Source: Paenibacillus sp. MAHUQ-63 (lineage in GTDB: Bacteria; Bacillota; Bacilli; Paenibacillales; NBRC-103111). Taken from it: DNA of 64,000 nt. Where the stretch lies: assembly GCF_028765165.1 (NCBI RefSeq), contig NZ_JARADB010000001.1, positions 1 through 64,000 of the forward strand. The letters run 5' to 3'. Positions 1 through 8,770 of this stretch are shown one piece after another. The notes under the pieces are model-generated. The model was given only the letters and a program-made list of their open reading frames with translations. It was not told where the DNA came from and did not search any database. Position 1 is the stretch's first letter. Every line of letters starts with the position of its first letter. Made by a program: the position numbers and the translations under genes.

Positions 1-127
1 TCTTACAGGCAGGTTACCTACGTGTTACTCACCCGTCCGCCGCTAAGCACCGAAGTGCTCCGCTCGACTTGCATGTATTAGGCACGCCGCCAGCGTTCGT
101 CCTGAGCCAGGATCAAACTCTCCATAA
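1..127 (-). rRNA. 16S ribosomal RNA, 5' end only
   Basis: Read on the minus strand, this stretch contains the universal 5' region of bacterial 16S rRNA, including AGAGTTTGATCCTGGCTCAG (complement of about 102-121) followed by the usual ACGAACGCTGGCGGC. The mature 5' end is placed near 127 by comparison with known Firmicute 16S genes, so a few bases of uncertainty remain. The gene runs off the left edge; only about 8% of it is present. Confidence 0.97.
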
Positions 128-445
128 TAGTTGAACATAGCTGAGAGACTTTGATCTACGATCAAAGATCCCTATATTACGCTCATTTATTGAAAGCTGA
201 ATAGCTCAATTGACTTGCTAGCGAGATTGTTAATCTCATGTTTGAACGATTGCTCGTTCTGTTTACTCACTCGTTGTTCAGTTTTCAAAGATCAATCAAT
301 GTCCCAGTCGTTTCGAAGCGGAGTTATATCTTATCACCGCTTAGCGAACTTTGCAACAACTTGAATTTTCCAATTCCGCTTGTTTCGTTTCATTCATTTG
401 GCGGACTGTTAATATACCATGCCCTATTCCTCGTAGGCAAATGTA
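128..445 (-). promoter_or_regulatory. rRNA operon leader with two candidate promoters
   Basis: No protein gene is credible here. On the minus strand the sequence TTGATCTTTGAAAACTGAAC (complement near 277-296) is typical of Firmicute pre-16S leaders. Two promoter-like pairs point into the 16S gene: TTGCCT (435-440) with TATATT (411-416), 18-bp spacer, and TTGCAA (351-356) with TAAGAT (328-333), 17-bp spacer. A perfect 8-bp stem (149-156 with 160-167, 3-nt loop) lies just before the mature 5' end and could be a processing or antitermination structure. Tandem promoters are usual for rRNA operons; their exact positions are inference. Confidence 0.6.
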
Positions 446-537
446 AAATATGGAAAAGAAAATACCTAGCTCGTGGATAGAACCAGTCTTCCAGGGAACC
501 TTATAAACCAGAAACGAAGGCTTAAGGTTGTATTTCC

Positions 538-720
538 ATGAAAATAATCGAAAGGACGGCTATTACATTGAAAGATAACACTGAACATGATGAGCCTACT
601 ATCGCCCCAGGTATGAACACACACGACTTACTTGAAAAGAAAGCAACGGAAGAAGATGTTGAGAACGGAGAGGCCACTTCAGTAACACGCCTTTACTTAG
701 ACCGCACACCGGAGGACTAA
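538..720 (+). CDS. Small acidic protein of unknown function (60 aa)
   Basis: I do not recognise the family. The product is short, hydrophilic and rich in Glu, Asp and Thr, without signal peptide or membrane segment. Two starts are possible: ATG at 538, preceded by a weak AAGG, or TTG at 568, preceded by AAAGGA at 551-556, which would give 50 aa. The gene is followed within 10 bases by a clear terminator hairpin, which supports its being real. It is monocistronic, between the rRNA promoter region and convergent small genes. Confidence 0.5.
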   Translation: MKIIERTAITLKDNTEHDEPTIAPGMNTHDLLEKKATEEDVENGEATSVTRLYLDRTPED

Positions 721-727
721 AATTAAC

Positions 728-765
728 CCAAAAAAAAGCATCCATTCAAGATGCTTTTTTTGCTG
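728..765. terminator. Bidirectional rho-independent terminator
   Basis: AGCATC and GATGCT form a stem with a 7-nt loop, flanked by an A-run on the left and a T-run on the right, so it can stop transcription from both the plus-strand 60-aa gene and the convergent Fe-S protein gene. Confidence 0.8.
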
Positions 766-778
766 AAATTACGCATCC

Positions 779-994
779 TTACTCTTTCTTCGCTCTCGGA
801 GTACTCTCAAAGCCTATAGACTTATGAGTGCCGTCGCAGAAAGGCTTGTTCTTTGATCCGCCACATCGACATAGGGAGAATGATTCTTCATGCTCGAACA
901 AGTTGCCCTCAGCGTCCAACAACTCGACTGCCCCAGTAATTCGAAGCGATCCATTATCATTGACCTTGATTTTGACCAAGTTTTCGTTTGCCAC
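779..994 (-). CDS. CDGSH-type iron-sulfur protein (71 aa)
   Basis: The C-terminal half carries the CDGSH zinc-finger-like motif (residues about 42-57): C-x-C-x6-to-8-P-F-C-D-G-T-H, the three-Cys one-His ligand set that binds a [2Fe-2S] cluster in the mitoNEET family. Thr replaces the usual Ser of CDGSH. There is no membrane anchor, so a soluble cytoplasmic redox or Fe-S protein is likely. The start is GTG at 994, 7 nt after GGAGG. Bacterial single-motif members of this family are common and mostly uncharacterised, so the physiological role is open. Confidence 0.85.
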   Translation of the reverse strand: MANENLVKIKVNDNGSLRITGAVELLDAEGNLFEHEESFSLCRCGGSKNKPFCDGTHKSIGFESTPRAKKE

Positions 995-1031
995 TATGTT
1001 TCCTCCATTTGTATCCTCGTATTAATAAAAA

Positions 1032-1080
1032 GAAGAGGCGATCCCGGACAACATTTGCCCCTTGCCCCTTAATCCTCTTC
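1032..1080 (-). terminator. Possible terminator after the 113-aa gene
   Basis: GAAGAGG (1032-1038) and CCTCTTC (1074-1080) can pair, and on the minus strand the stem is followed by TTTTTATT. The loop is long (35 nt), so this is a weak call. Confidence 0.4.
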
Positions 1081-1097
1081 CTTATAGGTATGTGCAG

Positions 1098-1439
1098 TTA
1101 TTGAATCTTGATAGAATAAGAGGCAGCCTCCGTATTGATCTCCATACCATTTTCGTCCTGATACCCATGGAAATTGCCATTCAACGGAATTTCGAAACTA
1201 TCTCCCGGCAGGGGTTGCTTATCATCATCAAGTTGAAAGATGAACCCGCTCCCATGAAGTAATATCGCCTGAGGTGAAAGATAATCATCTATGCTGTCCG
1301 AATGGCTCATGAGCCCGACGTCTTGTAACGCAATTTCAACCTGATCTATGTCATTCTGTTCTTCTTTTTTAATCAAAATGTTTTTGTCTAAATTAGCCTC
1401 AAACCAGCCACAAACCTCTTGAATTGTTAGTGTCTCCAT
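1098..1439 (-). CDS. Conserved-looking protein of unknown function (113 aa)
   Basis: I do not recognise a named family. The product is acidic and soluble, with no signal peptide or transmembrane segment. A hydrophobic/acidic alternation around residues 55-75 suggests a small alpha/beta domain. The start is ATG at 1439 with a very strong ribosome site, GGAGGGGGTGA, about 7 nt upstream, which makes this a convincing gene. It lies alone between the Fe-S protein gene and the terminator of the galactosidase operon. Confidence 0.65.
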   Translation of the reverse strand: METLTIQEVCGWFEANLDKNILIKKEEQNDIDQVEIALQDVGLMSHSDSIDDYLSPQAILLHGSGFIFQLDDDKQPLPGDSFEIPLNGNFHGYQDENGMEINTEAASYSIKIQ

Positions 1440-1527
1440 TATGTGTCACCCCCTCCGAACGATAGCATGCCCTAGGTTCATAATTTTACTCCAATCTTAG
1501 TAATCGTTGATCTTTAGTGTAATTAGA

Positions 1528-1562
1528 AAACGGAGCCCGCTAACCCGCGGTGCTCCGTTATA
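1528..1562 (-). terminator. Terminator of the galactoside operon
   Basis: ACGGAGC pairs with GCTCCGT around a loop of about 15 nt, just downstream of the stop codon of the alpha-galactosidase gene on the minus strand. The T-rich tail is short. Confidence 0.6.
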
Positions 1563-1578
1563 ATTGTTCCAGCATTCC

Positions 1579-3771
1579 TTACTCGGCGTCCAGCTTAAAC
1601 CAACAACTAGCATAATCGCCGTCAATCTGCGGTAGATTCAGCCCGAAGTGCATGAGCCTGTCACCGCGATAGCTGGTGCCCAGCTGGCTGACGCGATAAT
1701 TGAAGCCCGCATTCAGACCGCGAAGCTGCAGCCTCCGCAGCGGAGCGTTCGGCTCCGCCAGCACCCGGAAATAGAAGACGACCGCTTGCTTCTTATCTTC
1801 CGAAACGAACATCCAAGCCGTTTCATTGCCGGTAAACGGACTTTTTAACCGGTACAGATCGCCGCTCTGCACAAGTCCGCGAAGCTCTTTATAATCGCTC
1901 ACCTGCCGCTTCATGACCGCTTTCTCTTCCTCAGACAGCTTGGTCAGATCCAGCTCGTAGCCGAAATTGCCGGACATCGCCACGTCGCCCCTGGTCGTGA
2001 GCGGCGTGATGCGGCCCACCTGATGATTCGGTACGGCGGAAACGTGCGAACCCATCGCGCTGACCGGGTAGACGATGCTGGTTCCGTACTGGATTTTGAG
2101 CCTTTCGACTGCATCCGTATCGTCGCTTGTCCACGTCTGCGGCATATAGTAGAGCATGCCCGGATCGAACCGGCCGCCGCCGCCGGAGCAGCTCTCGAAT
2201 AGGATATGCGGGAAGGCTCCGGTCAGCTTCTCCAACAGTTCATACAGTCCTAGCATATACCGGTGCGCTACTTCGGATTGGCGTTCCGCCGGCAGCGCAG
2301 CGGAACCGATCTCCGTCATATTCCGGTTCATATCCCATTTCACATAGCTGACGGGGACGGTTCGGAAGATGTTGCTGAGCGCGTCATAAATATAGGCCCT
2401 GACATCCTGTCTGGAATAGTCGAGAATGAGCTGACGCCGTCCTTCCGTTCTCCGCCGTTCCGGCACGTGCAGGCACCACTCCGGGTGAAGGCGATACAGC
2501 TCGCTCTCCGGCGATACCATCTCCGGCTCGAACCATAGACCGAACTGAAGTCCCAGCTTATTGACACGGGCAGCCAAATCTTCCAGACCGTTCGGCAGCT
2601 TGGCGCGGTCGACCGTCCAATCTCCAAGCGAAGTCGTATCGTTATCGCGCTTGCCGAACCAACCGTCATCGAGCACGAACAGTTCAATCCCGAGCCTAGC
2701 TGCTTCGCCAGCGATCGCCTCAATTTTCTCAGCATTGAAATCAAAGTAAGTCGCTTCCCAGTTATTCACCAGAACCGGCCGTTCCTTATCGCGATGAACC
2801 CCCCGGCACAGCCTTGTACGGTACAGCTTATGGTACGTTCTCGACATGCCTCCCAGCCCTTCGGCTGAATAAACAAGCACCGCTTCCGGCGTTTGGAACG
2901 ACTCTCCCTGCCCCAACAGCCAATTGAAATCAAACGGATTGATGCCGATCGATACCCGAACCGTATCGAACTGATCCACTTCCGCCCCGGCAGCGAAATT
3001 CCCGCTATAGACGAGACTGAAACCGAACACGTCCCCCTGCTCTTCGCCCGCATCCGGACGGAGCAAGGCGATGAATGGGTTCGCCTGATGGCTGCTCGAG
3101 CCGCGACGGCTTTCAATCTTAGTCGTCACACCTTTCGTGAGAGGATTTCTTTGGATATGCCTTTCCCTCACCCAAGCGCCTGTCAAAACTAAACAATCAT
3201 ACTCAGCATCGGCAAAGTCGACACTTGCGCTCAAAGCGCTCCGTAGGTTCAGCATTTGCTGCCCTTTATTAACCAAACGTACGGATCGTGTAATCGCACT
3301 GAACGCTTCAAATACCGTATAGCTGATAATAACCAGCAAGCCGGAATACGAGTCGGTTAGCTCGAGCTCCAGTGTCATCGCTTCCTGTTCCGACTCGGCA
3401 TAGACAGCCGGCAGCCCATCCAGTACGGGCTTTCCCTTTACGATTCGGTGCTTGCTATATAACAGCTCGGTAATCCGGCTCCCGTCTTGCAGCTGTACCT
3501 GATAAGCCGGATGGCGGAAATCGCTGGTTCCATACTGCGGATATTCCTGCGGTAACGTATCAAGCGAGATGCGCCTGTCTTCCGGCACCGGATTAGGGCT
3601 GAACGAGCATCGCTCCTGCAGCATCAGCAATTCGTCTAAGTTCCCGTCCGGATCCAGTTTCTTTCCCCAGTAGGCATGAGACGGATAGCCGTTCACCAGC
3701 TGAATGATGTAGCTCATATCTTTCGATTGCAGATGAAACAGCTGCTTATTTTCGTTGTAATAGATATTCAT
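1579..3771 (-). CDS. Alpha-galactosidase, glycoside hydrolase family 36
   Basis: The 730-aa product matches full-length GH36 alpha-galactosidases, retaining enzymes that release terminal alpha-galactose from raffinose-type sugars or galactomannan oligosaccharides. Visible marks are the N-terminal beta-sandwich domain, the LDDGWFG motif at the start of the barrel, the nucleophile Asp in KWDMNR (about residue 480), the CSGGGGR segment and the acid/base Asp in TSDDTD (about 550). There is no signal peptide, so it acts on imported sugars. The frame stays open to 3852, but that extension would run through the terminator hairpin of the preceding gene, so ATG at 3771, after GGGGA, is chosen. It is the last gene of the galactoside locus. 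Confidence 0.9.
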   Translation of the reverse strand: MNIYYNENKQLFHLQSKDMSYIIQLVNGYPSHAYWGKKLDPDGNLDELLMLQERCSFSPNPVPEDRRISLDTLPQEYPQYGTSDFRHPAYQVQLQDGSRITELLYSKHRIVKGKPVLDGLPAVYAESEQEAMTLELELTDSYSGLLVIISYTVFEAFSAITRSVRLVNKGQQMLNLRSALSASVDFADAEYDCLVLTGAWVRERHIQRNPLTKGVTTKIESRRGSSSHQANPFIALLRPDAGEEQGDVFGFSLVYSGNFAAGAEVDQFDTVRVSIGINPFDFNWLLGQGESFQTPEAVLVYSAEGLGGMSRTYHKLYRTRLCRGVHRDKERPVLVNNWEATYFDFNAEKIEAIAGEAARLGIELFVLDDGWFGKRDNDTTSLGDWTVDRAKLPNGLEDLAARVNKLGLQFGLWFEPEMVSPESELYRLHPEWCLHVPERRRTEGRRQLILDYSRQDVRAYIYDALSNIFRTVPVSYVKWDMNRNMTEIGSAALPAERQSEVAHRYMLGLYELLEKLTGAFPHILFESCSGGGGRFDPGMLYYMPQTWTSDDTDAVERLKIQYGTSIVYPVSAMGSHVSAVPNHQVGRITPLTTRGDVAMSGNFGYELDLTKLSEEEKAVMKRQVSDYKELRGLVQSGDLYRLKSPFTGNETAWMFVSEDKKQAVVFYFRVLAEPNAPLRRLQLRGLNAGFNYRVSQLGTSYRGDRLMHFGLNLPQIDGDYASCWFKLDAE

Positions 3772-3827
3772 CGTGCTTTCCCCACTCTCCGATATATAGA
3801 TTCTCCGCAATTGGCCATGATGAAAAG

Positions 3828-3877
3828 AAAAGAGCGAGATGGGCTTGGGCAACTACCCCACCTAGTCTCGCTCTTTT
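3828..3877 (-). terminator. Terminator between beta- and alpha-galactosidase genes
   Basis: A perfect 12-bp stem, AAAAGAGCGAGA (3828-3839) with its complement at 3866-3877, follows the beta-galactosidase stop codon on the minus strand and ends in a T-rich tail. It probably lowers, rather than abolishes, expression of the downstream alpha-galactosidase gene. Confidence 0.75.
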
Positions 3878-3891
3878 GTACCCGCAAGCTG

Positions 3892-6800
3892 TTATTCTTT
3901 CACTGTTAGATTGCTAATGGTAAATTCAAATTCCAAATCCTGATCTGAAGGTATCTGATATTCCCCGTGCACAGGTGCCCCCCAGCTGTCGTCTCCGCCT
4001 ACTCCCATTTGCCGGCCGGCCACGGTTACGACCGTATAATGCACCTCCGGCAGCTCCCAATGATGATTAGCCTCCTCCAGCTCAAAGGCGGAATAAGGAG
4101 ATACATTGCACTCCACCGGAGCCAGCGGATCCGCTTTGATCATAAGCCCGAGTCCATGCACATCGGTTATTTTCACGCTTCGGACGCCAGTGCGGTTACC
4201 CGATTCCTGCGGAACGAGATAACGCGAAGGCAATTGATCAACCGGCTTGCTGAAAACAGCCAAACGCGCACCGTAAGCGCGGTCGATATAGTTTTCTTCT
4301 GGTCCCATCGCATACCATTCGGATTGGTTGTAATCTGCCGCCATCTTGAAAGTGAGCGCAACGATAGGCAGATTCGGAAGACCCTCGGCACCTTTGTAGC
4401 TGTTGTGCACACGAACGGTTCCATCCGCATACACCGTGTAGGCCGTTCTAACACGTATGTCAGCATGGATGCTGAACGTGTACTCAAACGTGACGGTTGC
4501 CGAATCCGACGTTTGCTGTAGTTCGACTTTTACGCATTTTCTCGCCAGACTCGCTGCATACCAAGCGCCAGCCGTATAGCCGAGCGATGTCCCTTTATCA
4601 TTATCGGTAGTAGCCCTCCAAAACAGTGGCGTCGGCGGTACGGCAATCATTTCACGGCCGCTGTATTTAATGGATACCACAGATCCGACTTGCTTGGAAA
4701 ATAGCACGGTAAAGTCCTTGCCCATTACGCCGATATTTACATCGCCTTCAACCACTTTAAGAACTCCGGATTGCAGACTGCGGTCGGTTGACGCGATGTT
4801 TGCCACGATATTTTGGCCAAAAGCGACCTCAAATCCAGCTTCGGCCCATAAGTGCGACTCTTTAAGCTTCAGCGAAGCTTGCAGGCAATACTCACCGGGC
4901 ACCTCATCCATATGGGGCAGTTCGATCGGGACGCTAATTTGTTTTTGCGCTTCAACGTCGACATTTGTTTGCCAAATCCCTATCTGCCGGCCATCACATA
5001 ATAAGCGGTATTCGAGCACAAGATGATCCGTTCCTACGAACAAGTTTTCATTGACGATTGTAATATGCGTACGGGCCGGCTCCAGCTTGTAATTCTGATA
5101 GAGGAATTTCACTTCCTGCATTTTCGGCGTGATTTGCCGGTCCGCGTATACAAGGCCATTGCCACAGAAGCTGTAATCGGAAGGGCGATCACCGAAATCG
5201 CCGCCGTAAGCCAAATATTCGCGGCCGAAACGGTCTTTTTTCACCAACGCTTGGTCCATATAGTCCCAAATAAAGCCGCCTTGATACATCGGGTACTTGC
5301 TTTCCAATTCCGTATATTTGTGCAAGCCGCCTACAGAGTTGCCCATGGCATGCATATACTCACAACTGATGTACGGTTTCTCCGGCTGGCTTTGAAGATA
5401 GGCTTCAATATCTGCCGGCTTCGCATACATTCTGCTCTCCATGTCGCTGGTTGCATCATAGTCGCGGTTATGGAATACGCCTTCGTAATGGACAAGCCGG
5501 CTCGGGTCGGTTTCACGGAAATAATTCGACACGTCCAGGATGACCTGCCCCGCATAAGACTCGTTACCACACGACCAGATCAAGATGGAAGGATGGTTCT
5601 TATCCCGTTCCAGCATCGATTGCGCACGATCGAGCACGATGTCCCGCCACTCCGGATCGTTGCCCGGAATGTTCCAAGAAGGCTCGACAGCCCCCATCTT
5701 TTGCCAAGATCCGTGGGTCTCCAAGTTCATCTCATCGATGACGTAGACGCCATATTCGTCGCACAGCTCGTACCACAACGTTTGGTTCGGATAGTGCGAG
5801 GTGCGGACGGCGTTGATGTTGCTGCGCTTCAGCGTCTGGATATCCCACAGCATATCCTGCTTCGTGATCGTCCGCCCGCTGCGGCAGTTAAATTCATGGC
5901 GGTTGACGCCCTTAAACAAGATTCGTTTGCCGTTCAGGCACATCAGCTTGTCCTTCATTTCAAAACGGCGGAAGCCGACCTTTTGCACGATGGCTTCGAC
6001 CAGTTCCCCCTGCTCATCCAGAATCGAGATGCACAGCGAATACAAATACGGGCTCTCGGCGCTCCATAGATGCACGCGGCCCGCTTCAGCAGTGACTTCC
6101 AGCTTGCCGCTTTGGAATTCCTTCTTATCCGTAAGGCACGTCTTGCCCGCGGCATCCTTCAATTCCAGCAGCGCCTGAACGGGAGCGGACGGCTCTGCGC
6201 GCAGCGCCAAATCCACCTTCAAGGTGCCGTTCTCATAACGGTCATCCAGCTCGGCTTTGACGTGCAGATCCCAAACATGATGCTTCGGAACCGTAAATAA
6301 GTACACATCGCGGAAAATGCCGGAGAAGCGCCAGAAATCTTGATCCTCCAGCCAGCTTCCGGTGCTGCGCTGATAGACCTCAACTGCCAGCTTGTTCGAC
6401 CCTTCGCGGATGTACGGTGTCAAATCGAATTCGGATGGCGTGAAGCTGTCCTCGCTGTAGCCGACAAATTCGCCGTTCAGCCAAACGTAAAAAGCGGATT
6501 CGACGCCTTGAAAAGAAATGTAAACGGGCTTGCCCTGCATATCGGCTGGCAGATCAAAATGCTTCACATAACTGCCCACCGGATTATGCTCCTGGGAAAT
6601 GTGCGGAGGACGAAGATCGGCCAGCCCGTCCCACGGATACATCGTGTTCACGTACTGCGCTTGGCCCCAGCCTTGAAGCTGAATGTGGCCCGGTACCTGA
6701 ATATGCTCCCAAGCGGCGCAATTGTAATCCATTTCGTAGAACGCGGCAATCCGGCTTGCCGGATTCACCGCATAGCTGAACTGCCAGCTGCCGTTCAAGC

Positions 6801-6942
6801 TGTGGCGCATGTCCATCGGCGATCCGGCCATGGCAGACGCCATTGATTTATAGTAGCGGTGGTCTGAGTGAGCATCCAGCCTGTTCACTCGATAAATGCT
6901 TACATCTTGAAGCCAATCCAGGCTTGGTTTCGTATGACTCAT
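3892..6942 (-). CDS. lacZ: Beta-galactosidase, glycoside hydrolase family 2
   Basis: This 1016-aa protein has the LacZ layout: N-terminal sugar-binding domain, Ig-like domain, TIM barrel, second Ig-like domain and a C-terminal beta-galactosidase small-chain domain. The acid/base Glu is at residue 461 in IWSCGNES and the nucleophile Glu at 528 in ISCEYMHAMGNS; NRHEF and RTSHYP are further GH2 signatures. Cys replaces the more usual Leu in the WSLGNE motif. There is no signal peptide, so it cleaves imported beta-galactosides in the cytoplasm. ATG at 6942 has AGGAG 9 nt upstream. It lies 38 bases after the second permease gene, in the same direction, so co-transcription with the importer is likely. 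Confidence 0.93.
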   Translation of the reverse strand: MSHTKPSLDWLQDVSIYRVNRLDAHSDHRYYKSMASAMAGSPMDMRHSLNGSWQFSYAVNPASRIAAFYEMDYNCAAWEHIQVPGHIQLQGWGQAQYVNTMYPWDGLADLRPPHISQEHNPVGSYVKHFDLPADMQGKPVYISFQGVESAFYVWLNGEFVGYSEDSFTPSEFDLTPYIREGSNKLAVEVYQRSTGSWLEDQDFWRFSGIFRDVYLFTVPKHHVWDLHVKAELDDRYENGTLKVDLALRAEPSAPVQALLELKDAAGKTCLTDKKEFQSGKLEVTAEAGRVHLWSAESPYLYSLCISILDEQGELVEAIVQKVGFRRFEMKDKLMCLNGKRILFKGVNRHEFNCRSGRTITKQDMLWDIQTLKRSNINAVRTSHYPNQTLWYELCDEYGVYVIDEMNLETHGSWQKMGAVEPSWNIPGNDPEWRDIVLDRAQSMLERDKNHPSILIWSCGNESYAGQVILDVSNYFRETDPSRLVHYEGVFHNRDYDATSDMESRMYAKPADIEAYLQSQPEKPYISCEYMHAMGNSVGGLHKYTELESKYPMYQGGFIWDYMDQALVKKDRFGREYLAYGGDFGDRPSDYSFCGNGLVYADRQITPKMQEVKFLYQNYKLEPARTHITIVNENLFVGTDHLVLEYRLLCDGRQIGIWQTNVDVEAQKQISVPIELPHMDEVPGEYCLQASLKLKESHLWAEAGFEVAFGQNIVANIASTDRSLQSGVLKVVEGDVNIGVMGKDFTVLFSKQVGSVVSIKYSGREMIAVPPTPLFWRATTDNDKGTSLGYTAGAWYAASLARKCVKVELQQTSDSATVTFEYTFSIHADIRVRTAYTVYADGTVRVHNSYKGAEGLPNLPIVALTFKMAADYNQSEWYAMGPEENYIDRAYGARLAVFSKPVDQLPSRYLVPQESGNRTGVRSVKITDVHGLGLMIKADPLAPVECNVSPYSAFELEEANHHWELPEVHYTVVTVAGRQMGVGGDDSWGAPVHGEYQIPSDQDLEFEFTISNLTVKE

Positions 6943-6980
6943 TCGATTCGTCTCCTAAACATTCAAATTCAGCAATGACT

Positions 6981-7799
6981 TTATTTCACAGATCCGACCA
7001 TGCCCGCGACGAATTGCTTTTGCATGAGGAAGAAAACAATGGCAGTCGGCAGCGTGGAAATCACAATAGCCGTCATGATCACACCGAAATCCGGCGAATA
7101 ACTGGAACCCAAGTTCGAGACTAAGAGCGGAATCGTTCTTTTATCCGGGGTTTGCAGCACAATCAGCGGCCACAAGTAGTTGTTCCAGCTGGACATGAAC
7201 GTAATAATCGACGCGGCGGCGAAAGTTGTCTTCATCGTCGGTAAGTAGATGCGGATAAACAAGCCGAGCTCGGTCAAGCCATCCATGCGTCCGGCCTCCA
7301 GCAGCTCCTTAGGGAACATTTTCGTGCTTTGGCGGAAAAAGAAAATGAGGAACGCAGTCGTAAAAGTCGGGAGCACGACCGCCACGATCGTATTGACCCC
7401 AATCACGGGAACCGTTCGCGACAGCTTGGAGAACATCTGATAAAGCGGCACCATCATAGCCGCGAATGGAATCATCATGGACAGCAGCAAAATGTTGAAC
7501 ACGATATCCTTGGCCTTGCTGCGGTAAATTTCAAAGCCATAACCGGCCAGGGAGGCAATCAGGAGCGCCAGCACTGTCGTCGATATCGAGATTTTGAGTG
7601 AATTGCCGAAAGCTTGGAACAGGTTGATCGAGCTCACCAGCTTGTTGAAGTTTTCGACAAAATGGCTGCCCGGCAGCATTCTCCCCTGGGTGACATCCAC
7701 GGAAAGATTCGTTGAGCTGATGACCATCCAAATAAAAGGGAATATCGAGACAATCGCCGCAGCGGTCAAAAACACATAGATGAAGATCCTTTTCAACAT
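6981..7799 (-). CDS. Carbohydrate ABC transporter permease, MalG type
   Basis: The 272-aa protein has six predicted membrane segments and the cytoplasmic EAA loop, seen here as EAGRMDGLTELGLF followed by LP (about residues 160-185), which contacts the shared MsmX-type ATPase. This places it in the MalG/UgpE family of type I sugar importers. Its start codon overlaps the stop of the MalF-type gene by one base, with AGGTGA 6 nt upstream, so the two subunits are translationally coupled. No ATPase gene is in the cluster, which is usual for Firmicutes that use one common ATPase. The substrate is inferred from the adjacent galactosidases. Confidence 0.9.
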   Translation of the reverse strand: MLKRIFIYVFLTAAAIVSIFPFIWMVISSTNLSVDVTQGRMLPGSHFVENFNKLVSSINLFQAFGNSLKISISTTVLALLIASLAGYGFEIYRSKAKDIVFNILLLSMMIPFAAMMVPLYQMFSKLSRTVPVIGVNTIVAVVLPTFTTAFLIFFFRQSTKMFPKELLEAGRMDGLTELGLFIRIYLPTMKTTFAAASIITFMSSWNNYLWPLIVLQTPDKRTIPLLVSNLGSSYSPDFGVIMTAIVISTLPTAIVFFLMQKQFVAGMVGSVK

Positions 7800-8677
7800 T
7801 ATTTATTCTCACCTGCCAGTTTAATTTGAAGGACAGACAGCACGATAATCATGACCACAATCGAATAAGAAACGGTAGCGGCATAACCAAAGTCCGGCGA
7901 GTATTTGAACGAAAGATTATAGATGTATTGAGAAATCGATAGAGTTGCATTGCCTGGTCCGCCTTTTGTAATATTCACAATTTCGTCGAACAGCTGCAGC
8001 GTCCCGATCGTCGAAGTAATCGAAGTAAACAAGATGATCGGCTTCAATAAAGGGACCGTAATGCTGAAAAATTGCCGGACCGAGGAGGCGCCGTCGAGAC
8101 GAGCGGCTTCATAGATCGAGTTGTCGATGTTTTGCAGAGCGGACAAATAGAAAATCATATTATAGCCGGTCCAGCGCCAAGTAATCGCGATAATAATCGT
8201 TATCTTCGCCCAGAACGGATCGGAAATCCATTGAATCGGTTGCGTGAGAATATGCAGCTTCAGCAGTGCGAGATTGACCAGACCGTCGTTGCCAAACAAA
8301 TATTTGAACACGACTGAATATGCGACAAGCGAGGTGATGCAGGGCAAGAAAATCGCCGTGCGGAAGAACCCTTTGAACCGTAGATTACTGTCGTTAAGCA
8401 ACACGGAGATGATCATGGCCAGCAAAATCATGATAGGCACTTGGATGATCAAATAGAGAAACGTATTTTTGACAGCAGTAAAAAACGTCTTATCGCTAAA
8501 CAGCCGTTTGTAGTTGTCGACGCCATTGAAATGCAGGTTTGATCCGGCTCCGGTCTTAAAAGACAGCAGCAAAGCTTGAATCATCGGATAAAAGTAAAAG
8601 ATACAGATCAAGATTACGGCGAGCGCAATAAACAGCCATCCCGTCAACTTTGCTCGGTTTTTCATTGTATAGTTCAA
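7799..8677 (-). CDS. Carbohydrate ABC transporter permease, MalF type
   Basis: The 292-aa product has six membrane segments and the EAA loop EAARLDGASSVRQFF, typical of MalF/UgpA-family subunits. The frame is open to 8737, but that ATG lies in the loop of a hairpin that follows the solute-binding protein gene. The best start is TTG at 8677, with AAGGGAAGG at 8688-8696; an internal ATG at 8665 has no well-placed ribosome site. It is the second gene of the importer and is coupled to the MalG-type gene downstream. Confidence 0.88.
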   Translation of the reverse strand: MNYTMKNRAKLTGWLFIALAVILICIFYFYPMIQALLLSFKTGAGSNLHFNGVDNYKRLFSDKTFFTAVKNTFLYLIIQVPIMILLAMIISVLLNDSNLRFKGFFRTAIFLPCITSLVAYSVVFKYLFGNDGLVNLALLKLHILTQPIQWISDPFWAKITIIIAITWRWTGYNMIFYLSALQNIDNSIYEAARLDGASSVRQFFSITVPLLKPIILFTSITSTIGTLQLFDEIVNITKGGPGNATLSISQYIYNLSFKYSPDFGYAATVSYSIVVMIIVLSVLQIKLAGENK

Positions 8678-8708
8678 GGTTACCAAACCTTCCCTTATAA
8701 AAAATGGA

Positions 8709-8753
8709 AACGCTGACCTCGCCATGCTCATCGGCAAAACGAAGGTCAGCGTT
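8709..8753 (-). terminator. Intercistronic hairpin after the solute-binding protein gene
   Basis: An 11-bp perfect stem (8709-8719 with 8743-8753) has a 23-nt loop and is followed on the minus strand by CCATTTTTT. Placed between binding-protein and permease genes, it probably acts as a partial terminator or 3'-end stabiliser that keeps the binding protein in excess. Confidence 0.7.
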
Positions 8754-8770
8754 GATCGGAATGCAACGGG

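Noticed and set aside
238..480. Open frame of 80 codons in the rRNA leader
   Set aside because: It covers the rRNA promoters and leader on the other strand and has no ribosome site.
3772..3852. Longer N-terminus of the alpha-galactosidase
   Set aside because: The extra codons are the sequence of the upstream gene's terminator hairpin, and a better start lies at 3771.
5023..6069. Long plus-strand open frame of 348 codons opposite the beta-galactosidase gene
   Set aside because: It is antisense to a clear GH2 gene, has no ribosome site and its product resembles no folded protein; GC-rich codon use on the other strand explains it.
8678..8737. Longer N-terminus of the MalF-type permease
   Set aside because: The ATG at 8737 lies in the loop of the intercistronic hairpin; TTG at 8677 has a proper ribosome site.
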